Source of the DNA: Marinicella rhabdoformis
Lineage (GTDB): Bacteria; Pseudomonadota; Gammaproteobacteria; Xanthomonadales; Marinicellaceae
Assembly: GCF_009671245.1 (NCBI RefSeq)
Contig: NZ_VTFS01000006.1
Coordinates: 63,345-127,344 of the forward strand
Length of the DNA stretch: 64,000 nt
Direction of reading: 5' to 3'
The notes below the pieces were generated by a model, which saw only the letters and a program-made list of their open reading frames with translations, was not told the origin of the DNA and ran no database searches. Shown here one piece after another: positions 35,252 to 45,693 of this stretch. Made by a program: the position numbers and the translations under genes. Each line of letters opens with the position of its first letter. Position 1 is the first letter of the stretch.

Positions 35252-35683
35252 ATGTTAAATCAAAACAAAAAAGAATTAGTAAAGTTTATCGAAAAGAGTA
35301 TTCCTATCCATAATTTTCTGAGTTTAAAAGTTCTTGAGTTGGAAGATGGGTATGTAAAAGTCAGTGTTCCTTATCGCAAAGAAGTCGTAGGTGATATTAG
35401 GTTGAACAGATGGCATGGAGGCATTATTGCTACGATTATGGATTCAGTTGGGGGTATAACTGGATGGACTCACTTCACTTCAAATAATGACAAACTTGCA
35501 ACCATAGACATTCGTGTGGATTATCTAAAAGCAGCTCAAGCATCAACAATTATTGTTTCAGGAGAGATTGTTAGGTTGGGAAATAGAATTATGGTTACCA
35601 AGATGAAAGCTTATCAAAATGAAGCCCTTATTTCTGAGGGTAAGGCTGTATATAGTTTTATTAGAGAAAGTATGGATAAATAG
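35252..35683 (+). CDS. PaaI-type hotdog thioesterase
   Basis: 143-residue hotdog-fold protein, likely hydrolysing an acyl- or aryl-CoA thioester. The active-site helix region reads WHGGIIATIMDSVGG (HGG plus Asp), and the following strand TIDIRVDYLKAAQ is typical of PaaI/YbgC relatives. It is last in the cargo operon, 10 bp after the RND gene. Hotdog proteins are not standard parts of RND systems; it might detoxify a CoA-linked aromatic compound that the pump also handles. Confidence 0.88.
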   Translation: MLNQNKKELVKFIEKSIPIHNFLSLKVLELEDGYVKVSVPYRKEVVGDIRLNRWHGGIIATIMDSVGGITGWTHFTSNNDKLATIDIRVDYLKAAQASTIIVSGEIVRLGNRIMVTKMKAYQNEALISEGKAVYSFIRESMDK

Positions 35684-35742
35684 CGTTTAGAAAGACATTA
35701 ATTAATAACTGGCCAGACCCTGTAAATAACTCTGCCAATATT

Positions 35743-35780
35743 CAAAATATACAATTATGGGGGTTCTTCCGCTTAACCCC
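35743..35780 (-). repeat. right terminal inverted repeat of the Tn3-family element
   Basis: Read inward on the minus strand it begins GGGGTTAAGCGG and pairs with the left repeat at 30 of 38 positions. In the plus direction its outer end forms a small hairpin (GGGGTT/AACCCC). Confidence 0.93.
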
Positions 35781-35785
35781 TATCA
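35781..35785 (+). repeat. target-site duplication, right copy (TATCA)
   Basis: Exact repeat of the five bases left of the transposon; marks the insertion point 25 bp upstream of the cls ATG counted from its first base. Confidence 0.93.
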
Positions 35786-35805
35786 AATAACAGAAAGGGT
35801 AATTT

Positions 35806-37239
35806 ATGGTAACAGTGTTTCTGATTTTTCAATTCCTTGGACTCATCAGTTCTGTTAATGCCATCCTCAAAGCACGGACCGCTCAAGGTGCCATCGCTTG
35901 GGTTGTCAGTTTGAATACCTTTTCTATTCTTGCCGTGCCTGCATACTGGATATTTGGCCACAGTAAATTTGAAGGCTATGTTGAAGCACACCGCAGTAGT
36001 TTAATCAATGTCAGGAAAGAGTTTGAAAATGTTGGCCACGCTTTAGAACCGTTTATTGAAGAACCTGAACAAAATTTTCCTGCTTATGAGGCCATTAAAA
36101 CACTGGCAGAGTTTCCGTTTTTAGGTGGTAACGGGGTGGATTTGTTGGTTGATGGTGAAGCCACTTTTGACAGTATTTACCAAGGTATTGTTGAAGCCGA
36201 AAACTATGTTTTGTTTCAATTTTATATCCTCCGTGCCGATGACATTGGCAATAAATTCAAATCCCTGATGTTTCAAAAAGCCGATGAAGGTGTCACCATT
36301 TATATTTTGTATGATGAATATGGAAGTTCGGATTTGCCTTCAAGCTGGATTGCTGAATTACAAAAAAGACAAATACAAGTGCTGCCATTCAATACCCGAG
36401 ATGGCATGAAAAACCCTTTTCAAATCAATTTCAGGAACCACAGGAAAATTGTTGTTGTTGACGGTCATTCAACATGGGTCGGCGGCTTGAATATTGGCGA
36501 TGACTACCTTCATCAATACCCTAAACTTTCTCCTTGGAGGGACACACACCTAAAAATCAAAGGTCCAGCCACACTGAAAGCACAATATACTTTCCTTAAT
36601 GATTGGTACTGGGCCAGTAAAACATTGTTATCTGATCTGAGCTGGGAACCTTTTAAGCCAGATGCCGCTGAAGCGCGTTTTCACGGTTTTGATAAAAAGG
36701 TTTTGTTGATTTCATCTGGACCTGCTGATGCACTTGAAACCTCAAGTTTGTTTTATACCCAGGCCATCAACTCTGCCCAAAAGCGAATCTGGATTGCCAC
36801 ACCCTATTTCATACCTGATGATGCCACCATGAATGCATTGCGGCTGGCCATTCTTAAAAAACTAGATGTCCGCATCATCACCCCCAAACTCAATGACAAT
36901 TGGTTTGTCGACAATGCAGCCAAGGTTTATTTAAGCAAGCTGGCCAGCATGGGCGCGAAAATTTATACTTTTGAGGCTGGTTTTTTGCATCAAAAAGTGA
37001 TGCTGATTGATGACAAAGCTGCGGTGGTGGGTACTGTGAATTTTGATAACCGTTCCTTCCGTCTTAATTTTGAAATCTCTGCTGTTGTAGCCGACCCAAA
37101 ATTTGCAAAAAGTGTGGAAGACATGCTTTTGAATGACATTGGAAATTCAACAGATGTATCCAACTACCAATTGACTGAACAGAATATTTGGACGCGGTTG
37201 AAGGCACATGGTTGCGCTTTGATGTCACCATTACTTTAA
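35806..37239 (+). CDS. cls: cardiolipin synthase
   Basis: Inner-membrane phospholipase-D-family enzyme that joins two phosphatidylglycerols into cardiolipin. 477 residues: two N-terminal membrane segments (1-20 and 33-50) and two HKD motifs, NHRKIVVVDG (about 212) and HQKVMLIDD (about 398), each with the following GGxN / GTVNFDNRS block. The AAAGGG Shine-Dalgarno survives between the transposon and the ATG, but the upstream promoter region has been moved 8.8 kb away. Expression now may depend on read-through from the efflux cargo, which points the same way. Confidence 0.95.
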   Translation: MVTVFLIFQFLGLISSVNAILKARTAQGAIAWVVSLNTFSILAVPAYWIFGHSKFEGYVEAHRSSLINVRKEFENVGHALEPFIEEPEQNFPAYEAIKTLAEFPFLGGNGVDLLVDGEATFDSIYQGIVEAENYVLFQFYILRADDIGNKFKSLMFQKADEGVTIYILYDEYGSSDLPSSWIAELQKRQIQVLPFNTRDGMKNPFQINFRNHRKIVVVDGHSTWVGGLNIGDDYLHQYPKLSPWRDTHLKIKGPATLKAQYTFLNDWYWASKTLLSDLSWEPFKPDAAEARFHGFDKKVLLISSGPADALETSSLFYTQAINSAQKRIWIATPYFIPDDATMNALRLAILKKLDVRIITPKLNDNWFVDNAAKVYLSKLASMGAKIYTFEAGFLHQKVMLIDDKAAVVGTVNFDNRSFRLNFEISAVVADPKFAKSVEDMLLNDIGNSTDVSNYQLTEQNIWTRLKAHGCALMSPLL

Positions 37240-37266
37240 AATAGATTCGATTAGCTTTTACTTATT

Positions 37267-37300
37267 TTAGCCTCAACTTCCTTGAATGGGTTGAGGCTAA
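37267..37300. terminator. bidirectional terminator between cls and TPR gene
   Basis: Perfect 11-bp inverted repeat TTAGCCTCAAC / GTTGAGGCTAA with a 12-nt loop, between convergent genes and with A/T-rich flanks. Confidence 0.7.
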
Positions 37301-37316
37301 TTAATAAAGTTCAGCG

Positions 37317-38747
37317 TCACTCTGTTGTTTCACCCGAGTCATTGAATTGAGTTTTAATCATTGTTCTTATTCTATTAGCCGCCTTATCATCTTCAAGTGC
37401 TTCCAAGACTTCTAACAGGTGTTCTAACATCAGTTTATCTTCTATGCCATCAGCTGTGGCTAATTCAAGGTAATGACGGGCTTGTTTAAGGTTGCCAAGT
37501 CGATAATGTACCCAACCCATAGAGTCTAAAATAGCAACATTTTCTGGCGCCAATTCATGGGCTTTCTGAATTAACTTAAAAGCATCGTCTAGCTTGATGT
37601 TTCTTTCCGCCCATGAGTAACCCAAAGCGTTCAAAGCATCATAATGGTTGTCATCACTGGCAATAATGGTATGTAAATCTTTTTCCATGGCACTGAATTT
37701 GCCTTCAGATTCGTTCATCATGGCCCGGCTGTAGAGCAGTTCTTTGTTACCTTCAAATACATCAAGTGCTTGGTTTAAAGTTCTGATTCCAAGTTTTGGT
37801 TCTTCTAACAGGCGATGTGCATCGGCTTCGAATAAATACGCCAGAATGGCATGTTCCTCTATGCCGTTTTGCGCCTGCCTAAACATGATAATGGCACGGT
37901 CGTAATTTTCTTGATCCATCATGACGCGACCCATGATTAATTTTGCCTGACTGATTTTGTCGCCTTCCTTGACTGTAGATAACAGTTCCAAACTGTATTC
38001 TGGGTCATCTAGCCATGAAGCCAGTTCTCCAATTTCCAGTTTGGTTTGTTCATCCATGTCACTTGGGGTAGATATTGTTTTCAAGTGTTTAAATTGTTTT
38101 TCGGCCTCTGCTTTATTGTCATCACGTAAAGCCAATATGATGCTTTTATAAAGCAGTTTAGGATTGTCCTTGTATTTTTCTAGCAAAGCTTTGGCTTCTT
38201 TAGTTTTTCCTAAGTGATTCAATAAACTGGCATACTGTGAAATATAGATGTCTTTGCTGTCATCCTTTTCTAACAACCATTGGTAATCCTTTTCAGCCAG
38301 GTTGTGTTCTTTGAGCATCAAATACAATCGGGCTCGCCAAAAGACATAATCTTCATTATATTCAATATCAATGGCTTGATTAACTGTCTTCAATGCTTTT
38401 TCTAGTTCTTGAAGTTGTGTGTACACTTTGCTGAAGCCAAACAATTGTTGATCATTTTTTTTGATGCTTTTTAATTTGAGTGCTTTGTCAACCAATGGTA
38501 AAGCAAGGTCAGCAGGTAACGAAACCAGACCCATTCGAATATAGTCCCAGTGCTTTATTTCATCATCAGCCATGTCTATTGATTGAGACAAGCTGGTGGC
38601 GGCTTCACCAAAACTTTTGGCACGTAATTGTTCGACTGTTTGTCGCTGTAATTCAATCCAGTGTTCTTGGTTGTATTCAACAGGTTTTTTGTTTTGACAT
38701 GCGATTAAAGTCAGGCAAAAACAAAATGTAATAATGTGTTTTATCAT
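37317..38747 (-). CDS. TPR-repeat lipoprotein
   Basis: 476-residue lipoprotein: signal sequence ending in lipobox LIAC with Cys17, then tetratricopeptide repeats through most of the chain (for example [19 protein letters not shown] and [18 protein letters not shown]). TPR repeats build a protein-binding solenoid; the partner is unknown. Its ATG overlaps the prfA stop (ATGA), so it is translated with hemA-prfA. TPR lipoproteins near hemA/lolB are common in gammaproteobacteria, where a link to outer-membrane assembly is suspected but not shown here. Confidence 0.88.
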   Translation of the reverse strand: MIKHIITFCFCLTLIACQNKKPVEYNQEHWIELQRQTVEQLRAKSFGEAATSLSQSIDMADDEIKHWDYIRMGLVSLPADLALPLVDKALKLKSIKKNDQQLFGFSKVYTQLQELEKALKTVNQAIDIEYNEDYVFWRARLYLMLKEHNLAEKDYQWLLEKDDSKDIYISQYASLLNHLGKTKEAKALLEKYKDNPKLLYKSIILALRDDNKAEAEKQFKHLKTISTPSDMDEQTKLEIGELASWLDDPEYSLELLSTVKEGDKISQAKLIMGRVMMDQENYDRAIIMFRQAQNGIEEHAILAYLFEADAHRLLEEPKLGIRTLNQALDVFEGNKELLYSRAMMNESEGKFSAMEKDLHTIIASDDNHYDALNALGYSWAERNIKLDDAFKLIQKAHELAPENVAILDSMGWVHYRLGNLKQARHYLELATADGIEDKLMLEHLLEVLEALEDDKAANRIRTMIKTQFNDSGETTE

Positions 38748-39823
38748 GATTGGCTCATTTGGGTTAATAACTCGGTTTGTGCTTCTTGCATCAATGGGTT
38801 AATGACTTGGTCTAAGTCACCATCAATTATTTCACCCAGTTTATATAACGTTAAATTGATTCTGTGGTCACTGATTCGACCTTGCGGGTAATTATAAGTT
38901 CGAATTCTTTGTGACCTATCGCCACTGCCTACTTGCAGTTTTCTGGCTTCAGATTGTTCAGACTTTATTTTTGCTTGCTCAGCATCAAGTATGCGTGCCG
39001 ACAACAGTGACATGGCTTTGGCTTTATTTTTGTGCTGAGAGCGTTCATCTTGGCATTCGACAACGGTATTGGTTGGTATGTGAGTGATTCTGACCGCAGA
39101 GTCTGTGGTGTTTACATGCTGACCACCGGCGCCAGATGAACGGAAGGTATCAATTCGTAAATCACTTGGATTGATGTTAATTTCTTCAACGTTATTGACT
39201 TCAGGCAATACTGCCACAGTACAAGCAGATGTGTGGACCCTGCCCTGTGATTCTGTTTCTGGTACACGCTGAACACGATGAGCACCTGATTCAAACTTGA
39301 AACGTGAATAAGCACCATCACCTTCTATCAAGGCAATAATTTCTTTATACCCACCATGCTCTCCTTCATTCACTGATACGATGCTGACACGCCAACTTTG
39401 TTTCTCGGCATAGCGAGAATACATGCGAAATAAGTCTCCAGCAAAGATGGCAGCTTCATCACCACCGGTTCCCGCTCTGACTTCAAGGTAGATGTTTTTA
39501 TCGTCATTAGGGTCTTTCGGGATCAATAAAATGCGCAGTTCTTCTTCCAATGTTTCAATTGAAGCAGACGCTGTCGACATGGATTCTTTTGCCAATTCTT
39601 TGAACTCTGGATCTTCTATCATTTCTTTGGCGTCGCTGAGTTCTTCTTGGGTTTCTAAGTATTTATTGAAATTGATAACGAGGGGTTCTATTTGAGCGTA
39701 TTCTTTACTTAAATCACGGAATTTATTTTGGTCTGCCATAACTTCTGGCTGAGATAACAGCAACGCAATTTCTTCGTATCTGTCTTGGGCTATTTCTAAT
39801 TTGCGTTGTATTTCTGGTGTCAT
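38744..39823 (-). CDS. prfA: peptide chain release factor 1
   Basis: Ends translation at UAA and UAG. 359 residues (E. coli 360). The peptidyl-hydrolysis motif GGQ is in [12 protein letters not shown] and the codon-recognition tripeptide reads Pro-Glu-Thr ([10 protein letters not shown]), where E. coli has Pro-Ala-Thr. The ATG shares a base with the hemA stop (TAATG), implying coupling, and the stop overlaps the TPR gene. hemA-prfA is a classic pair; prmC, often next, is absent here. Confidence 0.97.
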   Translation of the reverse strand: MTPEIQRKLEIAQDRYEEIALLLSQPEVMADQNKFRDLSKEYAQIEPLVINFNKYLETQEELSDAKEMIEDPEFKELAKESMSTASASIETLEEELRILLIPKDPNDDKNIYLEVRAGTGGDEAAIFAGDLFRMYSRYAEKQSWRVSIVSVNEGEHGGYKEIIALIEGDGAYSRFKFESGAHRVQRVPETESQGRVHTSACTVAVLPEVNNVEEININPSDLRIDTFRSSGAGGQHVNTTDSAVRITHIPTNTVVECQDERSQHKNKAKAMSLLSARILDAEQAKIKSEQSEARKLQVGSGDRSQRIRTYNYPQGRISDHRINLTLYKLGEIIDGDLDQVINPLMQEAQTELLTQMSQS

Positions 39824-41070
39824 TATTTTGTATTATTCATTGATAAATCAAACACTTCAGCCATCAACTTAATGTGATCTTCATTTCCAGACTCTATCAC
39901 TTTACGTAAAGCTGTGATGCTGTGGTGGCTGTGTTTTTTACTCAGTTGGTGTGCCATGGTCTCAATTTTTTGTTGGTGATGTTGACTTAAATCTTTAGGC
40001 AAATGTTTGGCCAATAACTGTTCTTTGTCTGCTGTTACACGTTGTTGTAGTTGTTTAAGTAAATCATGGTGTCGTTGCCTTTTTTGCCACTGGGCAAACA
40101 ATTCAGCTTCCGCATCGATGATGCGTTTAGCGCTTTCAACCATGCTTTCTCGTTTGTTCATGTTTTCAGTGATGACTTGCTGTAAATCATCCACAGTATA
40201 CAAAAACACGTCATCCATAGATTTAATACTCGGTTCAATATCACGTGGTACCGATAAATCGATCATCACCATGGGTTTGTGCTTTCTTTGTTTGATTGCT
40301 TGCTCTGTTTGATTTCGGGTGACCAATGCCACAGGTGATGCGGTTGCAGTAAACACCAAGTCATTTTGGGGTAACAGTTGAGGCAGATCATTTAAACTGT
40401 GACTTTCTTTATCAAAAAATGAAGCCAGTTTTTCAGCTTTGCTGTGTGTTCTGTTTGCCACTGTGATTTTTTGGGCACCGTGATTGATCAAATACCGCAT
40501 GATCAACTCGGCAGTTTCTCCCGCACCTATGATGAGCACGTTTTGTTGTGCTAAATCTCCAAAAATTTGGCGGCTTAGCTGTACCGAACAATGTGCCACC
40601 GACACGGGGTTCTTACCAATTTCTGTGTCAGAGCGTACAGCTTTGGCAGTTTTAAGTGCCATTTGATACAGTTGATGAAATTCACTGTTTTGTGTCACTG
40701 AATGAGATGATTCAAAGGCCCTTTTGACTTGACCTTGTATTTGAGTTTCACCTAATACCAATGAGTCTACGCCAGCGGTTACTGTAAATAAGTGTGCTGC
40801 ACATGCCGCATCTAAATAGTGGTAAAAGGCTTTAGACGCTAAATCAATTGACAAGGCTTCTTTAGCGGTGTTTTGCCAGTTATTTAGTTTAACCAGCGAC
40901 AAATAAAATTCAGTCCTGTTACAAGTACTGACGACAGCAGCAGCATCAATATTTGGGTGGTTACACAACTGTTCAATTGTGTTTTTGTATTCAGACTCAG
41001 CCACAGTGAAGCCTTCCCGCTCTGCGGTTGTGGCTGTTTTATGGTTGATACCGATGACACAAATGGGCAT
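39823..41070 (-). CDS. hemA: glutamyl-tRNA reductase
   Basis: First committed step of tetrapyrrole synthesis: reduces glutamyl-tRNA(Glu) to glutamate-1-semialdehyde with NADPH. 415 residues. The catalytic cysteine is in [10 protein letters not shown] near residue 50, with [17 protein letters not shown], the Rossmann loop [12 protein letters not shown] and the C-terminal dimerisation coiled coil. It begins 30 bp after purK on the same strand and is coupled to prfA. Confidence 0.97.
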   Translation of the reverse strand: MPICVIGINHKTATTAEREGFTVAESEYKNTIEQLCNHPNIDAAAVVSTCNRTEFYLSLVKLNNWQNTAKEALSIDLASKAFYHYLDAACAAHLFTVTAGVDSLVLGETQIQGQVKRAFESSHSVTQNSEFHQLYQMALKTAKAVRSDTEIGKNPVSVAHCSVQLSRQIFGDLAQQNVLIIGAGETAELIMRYLINHGAQKITVANRTHSKAEKLASFFDKESHSLNDLPQLLPQNDLVFTATASPVALVTRNQTEQAIKQRKHKPMVMIDLSVPRDIEPSIKSMDDVFLYTVDDLQQVITENMNKRESMVESAKRIIDAEAELFAQWQKRQRHHDLLKQLQQRVTADKEQLLAKHLPKDLSQHHQQKIETMAHQLSKKHSHHSITALRKVIESGNEDHIKLMAEVFDLSMNNTK

Positions 41071-41100
41071 GGTGAATAATGTTTAGTGGTAACCCAAAGG

Positions 41101-42210
41101 CTACAATTGTACGCCAAGTTTCTTAACCAAGTTGACGATTCTGTCATGTAGTTCTTGAGGGTTGTCAGCCAAAATGGTTGAATGGCCAATTTTTCGGCCT
41201 TCTCTGGGTGCTTTGCCATACATGTGCCAAAACATTTGCTCTTCGTTGATGGCTCGAACATTTTCAGGAAATGCGCCAATCCAGTTCAACATGGCGGCCA
41301 TTGAACCTGCTCTGAACATGCCTGTATCACCCAAAGGTAAACCCAGCCCAGCGCGTAAATGGTTTTCAAACTGTGATGTTTGTGAGCCTTCAATACTCCA
41401 GTGACCTGAATTATGAACCCGTGGAGCCATTTCGTTAACCATTACTGCATCTTCAGTTTGGAAAAACTCGACCACCAAGACACCAACATAGTTTAATGAG
41501 TCAGCTAATTTAGTGGCATATTCAACAGTTAACTGATCCAGTTCACTTTCTTTGGCTGGTACCATAGAAGTGGTTAAGATGCCGTTTTTGTGTTTATTTT
41601 CACATAAAGGCCAAGTTTTCACTTCGCCGTCTCGACCTCGAACCACCATTACCGATACTTCTCGTACAAATGGAATACGACGTTCTAATATCAATGGCAC
41701 ATCAAAAATATCATCAGGAATGTGACTGATAGATTCTGTGTCACTGATGCGGTATTGACCTTTACCGTCATAACCCATTTTACGTGTTTTTAATATGGCA
41801 TCGTAATCAAATTTTTTGGCCGCAAACATCAATTCAGATCGACTGTTTATGACTTCGAATTCTGTAGTTGGAATACCATGAGCCAAACAAAAGGTTTTTT
41901 CATTATAACGGTCTTGAGCCACCTCTAATACATTTGGATCTGGAAAAACAGGTCTTTTTTTCTCAACAAAGCGTAAAGCATCAACAGGCACATTTTCAAA
42001 ATCCAATGTAACCACATCTACTTTGTTACAAAATTCTTCTAAGGCCAGTTCATTGTGATAATCTGCCACCATCAATTCACCAACCTGCCCTGCACAAGCA
42101 TCTTCAGTGGGATCAAAGAAGACGAACTCTAAGCCCAATGGGTAACCTGACAACGCCATCATACGTGCCAATTGGCCACCACCTAATATTCCGATCGTTG
42201 GATTTTTCAT
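41101..42210 (-). CDS. purK: N5-carboxyaminoimidazole ribonucleotide synthase
   Basis: ATP-grasp enzyme converting AIR, bicarbonate and ATP to N5-CAIR in purine synthesis. 369 residues. Landmarks are [19 protein letters not shown] at the N-terminus, [12 protein letters not shown] (ATP loop) and [17 protein letters not shown] (metal/ADP site). Its ATG overlaps the purE stop by 4 bases. It completes the two-step PurK-PurE route. Confidence 0.96.
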   Translation of the reverse strand: MKNPTIGILGGGQLARMMALSGYPLGLEFVFFDPTEDACAGQVGELMVADYHNELALEEFCNKVDVVTLDFENVPVDALRFVEKKRPVFPDPNVLEVAQDRYNEKTFCLAHGIPTTEFEVINSRSELMFAAKKFDYDAILKTRKMGYDGKGQYRISDTESISHIPDDIFDVPLILERRIPFVREVSVMVVRGRDGEVKTWPLCENKHKNGILTTSMVPAKESELDQLTVEYATKLADSLNYVGVLVVEFFQTEDAVMVNEMAPRVHNSGHWSIEGSQTSQFENHLRAGLGLPLGDTGMFRAGSMAAMLNWIGAFPENVRAINEEQMFWHMYGKAPREGRKIGHSTILADNPQELHDRIVNLVKKLGVQL

Positions 42211-42713
42211 GCCGCTGGATTTGGGTTATCTAATACGTTTTGGGTTTGTTGCGCTCTGAATTTATCTACCTCAATGGCAATGGTCTCATCATGATTGGCT
42301 AAAATGGCAGCGGCCGATAAAGCAGCATTTTTAGCACCTGCATCACCAATACTCATGGTTAACACAGGTATGCCTGCTGGCATTTGAGCAATTGATAAAA
42401 GTGAATCCACGCCACTTAAAGTTCGAGATTTAATTGGCACACCTATCACTGGCAATCTGGTTTTAGCAGCAACCATACCTGGCAAATGAGCCGCACCACC
42501 GGCTGCTGCAATGATAACTTCAATTCCGCGTCCAGCTGCCGTTTCTGCATATTGAAACATCAAGTCAGGTGTTCTGTGTGCAGAGACTACTTTTTGTTCA
42601 AATGGCACCGCCAACTGATTCAATAATGCTGCACACTGTTCCATGGTGGCCCAATCTGACTTGGACCCCATGATCAATCCTACTTTGATGTTTTTGTTGT
42701 CTTGCTCACTCAT
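42207..42713 (-). CDS. purE: N5-carboxyaminoimidazole ribonucleotide mutase
   Basis: Moves the carboxyl group of N5-CAIR to give CAIR. 168 residues, octameric class I type. The N-terminal GSKSDWATM and the SAHRTPDLM active-site histidine block are clear, with [13 protein letters not shown] after it. It starts 12 bp after nuoN, so purEK seem to be carried on the nuo transcript, which is not a usual arrangement. Confidence 0.96.
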   Translation of the reverse strand: MSEQDNKNIKVGLIMGSKSDWATMEQCAALLNQLAVPFEQKVVSAHRTPDLMFQYAETAAGRGIEVIIAAAGGAAHLPGMVAAKTRLPVIGVPIKSRTLSGVDSLLSIAQMPAGIPVLTMSIGDAGAKNAALSAAAILANHDETIAIEVDKFRAQQTQNVLDNPNPAA

Positions 42714-42725
42714 GTTAGCAGTGTA

Positions 42726-44171
42726 TCAAAATGATTGTGTGACTTGAATACAATAGTTAAATAAGGCAGGCAAAATTATCAACAAGCCTAACTGTGCCAA
42801 AGCATTGATACTCAACACCGTTTTAACATCTATATTCGCTGATATGGCTTGGTCTGTTTCAGACTCATCAAAATACATCACTTTGATGATTCTCAAGTAA
42901 TAGAATGCGCCAATCACTGCAAAAATAACCGCAATCACTGCCAACCATATATAACCTTGATCAACGACTGCTTTTAATACATACAATTTAGAGAAGAAAC
43001 CAATCAATGGAGGGAAGCCTGCCATTGACCCCACAAGTAACAACATCATAAAGGCATACCAACCATTGCGTTGGTTCAACCCTTTAAAGTCATCGATACT
43101 GTCAGCTTCATAACCTTTGTTAGAAAGTAAGACAATCATGCCGAATCCGCCAACTGCCATCACTGTATAAACAATGATGTAAAGCATCGAAGCTGCATAA
43201 CCATCTTGTCCACCGACCAAACCCAACAGCATGAAGCCAATATGAGAAATGGTTGAGTAAGCAAAAAGTCGCTTTAAATTGGTTTGTTGTAGCGCAAACA
43301 AATTACCGATCACAATAGACACGATAGCCAATGTAGCCAACATGGTTTGCCAATGAACCATTAATACATCCAAACCCTGCCCTAATAAGCGCATGGCCAG
43401 AGCAAAAGCAGCTATTTTAGGTGCTGATGCAATAAACAATGTGGTTGCTGTAGGTGCACCTTCATAAACATCAGGTACCCACATGTGAAATGGAGCTGCG
43501 CCCAATTTGAAAGCAATACCCACAATCACAAAAATTAAGCCTAATGTCAAAAATAAATCATTGTCTTGACCGGCAATGGACTGTGATATTTGATCCAACT
43601 GTAAAGTGCCTACAGCACCATATATTAATGACATGCCATACAACAACATGCCTGAAGCCAATGCGCCTAGGATGAAGTATTTCATGGCCGCTTCATTACT
43701 TTTAACATCATTTCGATGGTAAGCAACCAAAGCATATGAACTTAATGCCAGTAACTCTAATCCCAAGTACAAAGCAATTAAGTTGTAACCTGAAATCATC
43801 ACCATGATGCCAAGCGTGGCAAACAACAACAATGAAAAGTATTCACCTGTTAAGGTGTCATGTTGACGCAAATATTGTTTAGCGTAGAAAAACACAGGAA
43901 TCATTAACAGGTAAACTGTTAATTTCAGCATGTCACCAAACCCATCTCGAATAAAGGTACCGTTAAAAATTAATTGCTTTGTAAATTCAACACCACCAGA
44001 GTGATCTTTGACTGTCAATACCGCTGCAAAAATAACAGTCAGTACAGACAAAAAGACCAAAAAACCACCTTTTGATTTATCAGTAAAAAGACCCGCTATC
44101 AACACTACGCAAGCCATTGTGAGCATCAATATTTCCGGAAGAGCCGGAACCAATTCAGACCATGAAAACAT
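42726..44171 (-). CDS. nuoN: NADH-quinone oxidoreductase subunit N
   Basis: Antiporter-like proton-pumping membrane subunit of complex I, 481 residues with about 14 helices. The conserved lysine and glutamate of the pump are in the YHRNDVKSNEAAMKYFILGALASG region and AAPFHMWVPDVYEGAP, the Mrp-type signature. It is the last nuo gene, 1 bp after nuoM and followed closely by purE. Confidence 0.96.
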   Translation of the reverse strand: MFSWSELVPALPEILMLTMACVVLIAGLFTDKSKGGFLVFLSVLTVIFAAVLTVKDHSGGVEFTKQLIFNGTFIRDGFGDMLKLTVYLLMIPVFFYAKQYLRQHDTLTGEYFSLLLFATLGIMVMISGYNLIALYLGLELLALSSYALVAYHRNDVKSNEAAMKYFILGALASGMLLYGMSLIYGAVGTLQLDQISQSIAGQDNDLFLTLGLIFVIVGIAFKLGAAPFHMWVPDVYEGAPTATTLFIASAPKIAAFALAMRLLGQGLDVLMVHWQTMLATLAIVSIVIGNLFALQQTNLKRLFAYSTISHIGFMLLGLVGGQDGYAASMLYIIVYTVMAVGGFGMIVLLSNKGYEADSIDDFKGLNQRNGWYAFMMLLLVGSMAGFPPLIGFFSKLYVLKAVVDQGYIWLAVIAVIFAVIGAFYYLRIIKVMYFDESETDQAISANIDVKTVLSINALAQLGLLIILPALFNYCIQVTQSF

Positions 44172-44172
44172 C

Positions 44173-45678
44173 TTATATCACCTTACTTACTGAAATATGT
44201 TCAATCACTTGTTGGACAGATGCGCGCATCACCTCAATCAAAGGTTCTGGCCAAACACCCAACAACAATACCATCAAAGCCAACACGGCCAAGATGAAAA
44301 ACTCTCGTGAATTCACGTCGGTTAAGTTTGCCACAGCATCATTACTGATTGACCCAAAGACCACACGTTTAACCATCCACAAAGAATATGCTGCGCCAAC
44401 AATCAAAGTGACTGACGCTAAAAAGGCAATCCAGAAATTGGCTTGGAAACTGGCCAAAATAACCATGAATTCACCCACAAAACCTGAAGTACCTGGTAAA
44501 CCAGAATTAGACATGGCAAAGAACACAAAGAATGCCCCAAACCATGGCATGGTATTCACCACACCGCCGTAGTCACGTATCATGCGTGAATGTAAACGGT
44601 CATATAACACACCCACACACAGGAACATGGCGGCTGAAATAAATCCGTGAGAAATCATTTGAACCATCGCACCTTCTACGGCCATTTGGCTGTTGCCACC
44701 TGATTGAACCAACCAGAAGACCAAAAACAGACCCAAGGTAACGAAGCCCATGTGTGAAATTGAAGAGTATGCAATCAGTTTCTTCATGTCTTTTTGAACC
44801 ATTGCAACCAAGCCAATATAGACCACAGCAATCAAAGACAATGTAACCAGCAACCAAGTAAACTCGCTGCTGGCATCCGGTGTGATGGGCAATGAAAAGC
44901 GTAAGAAGCCGTAACCACCGATTTTCAACATGATGGCTGCCAAAACAACGGAGCCACCAGTAGGTGCTTCAACGTGTGCATCAGGTAACCATGTATGCAC
45001 TGGGAACATGGGAATTTTGACTGCAAAAGCTGCTAAGAAAGCAAAGAACAACCAAGTCTGTTCACTCATACTCAATGGCAGGTTAGCCAAGTCTGTTAAA
45101 TTCCAGCTGCCCGCTTTCATGTACATATAAATCAATCCGATTAACATGAATACAGAACCCAGGAATGTGTACAAGAAAAATTTAATTGTTGCATATACAC
45201 GGTTTGGACCACCCCAAATACCAATGATGACAAACATCGGAATCAACATAGCTTCGAAGAAGATGTAAAACATCATTGCATCTTGTGCTGTGAACACACC
45301 AATCATCATGCCTTCAAGTATCAAGAATGCAGCCATGTATTGATGTACATTCTTTCGAATCACTTGCCAAGCTGATAACACAATCAATACAGTAATGAAT
45401 GTCGTTAATACAACCAATGGTAATGCAATGCCATCAATGGCTAAATGGTAATTGATATTCAACGCACCAATCCATTCATTTTTTTCAACAAACTGTAAAG
45501 CCGCTGTGTTGGCATCAAAGCCAGTCCACAAGGGAATACTGATGGCAAAAGTCAATACAGAAATAAGTAATGCACCGACTCGAACCAAATTGGCTTTGCT
45601 CTGCCCTAATGGCAGTAACAACAAACCACCCAATATAGGCAGCCAAACCAATATACTTAAAATTGAACCTTCAAACAT
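44173..45678 (-). CDS. nuoM: NADH-quinone oxidoreductase subunit M
   Basis: Second antiporter-like proton channel of complex I, 501 residues. Landmarks are FFEAMLIPMFVIIGIWGG (TM5 glutamate), KIPMFPVHTWLPDAHVEAPTG (read in parts FPVHTWLPDAHVEAP), and SSISHMGFVTLG. It lies 15 bp after nuoL and 1 bp before nuoN. Confidence 0.97.
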   Translation of the reverse strand: MFEGSILSILVWLPILGGLLLLPLGQSKANLVRVGALLISVLTFAISIPLWTGFDANTAALQFVEKNEWIGALNINYHLAIDGIALPLVVLTTFITVLIVLSAWQVIRKNVHQYMAAFLILEGMMIGVFTAQDAMMFYIFFEAMLIPMFVIIGIWGGPNRVYATIKFFLYTFLGSVFMLIGLIYMYMKAGSWNLTDLANLPLSMSEQTWLFFAFLAAFAVKIPMFPVHTWLPDAHVEAPTGGSVVLAAIMLKIGGYGFLRFSLPITPDASSEFTWLLVTLSLIAVVYIGLVAMVQKDMKKLIAYSSISHMGFVTLGLFLVFWLVQSGGNSQMAVEGAMVQMISHGFISAAMFLCVGVLYDRLHSRMIRDYGGVVNTMPWFGAFFVFFAMSNSGLPGTSGFVGEFMVILASFQANFWIAFLASVTLIVGAAYSLWMVKRVVFGSISNDAVANLTDVNSREFFILAVLALMVLLLGVWPEPLIEVMRASVQQVIEHISVSKVI

Positions 45679-45693
45679 ATCTAAACTCTGCCC

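Larger units (their letters stand above)
26953..35780. mobile_element. intact Tn3-family transposon with RND efflux cargo
   Basis: 8,828-bp unit bounded by inverted repeats starting GGGGT at both ends and flanked by the identical 5-mer TATCA on each side (26948-26952 and 35781-35785). Length of duplication, GGGG termini and the tnpR-tnpA pair are all Tn3-family traits. Order inside: tnpA and tnpR (minus strand), a 267-bp control region likely holding res, then tetR, a membrane-fusion protein, an RND permease and a thioesterase (plus strand). The cargo is visibly more A+T-rich than the surrounding chromosome, fitting acquisition from another host. The intact ends and perfect duplication point to a recent insertion. 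Confidence 0.95.

Noticed and set aside
44162-44572. 136-codon plus-strand open frame
   Set aside because: Antisense to nuoM/nuoN coding sequence, composition driven by the complementary codons.
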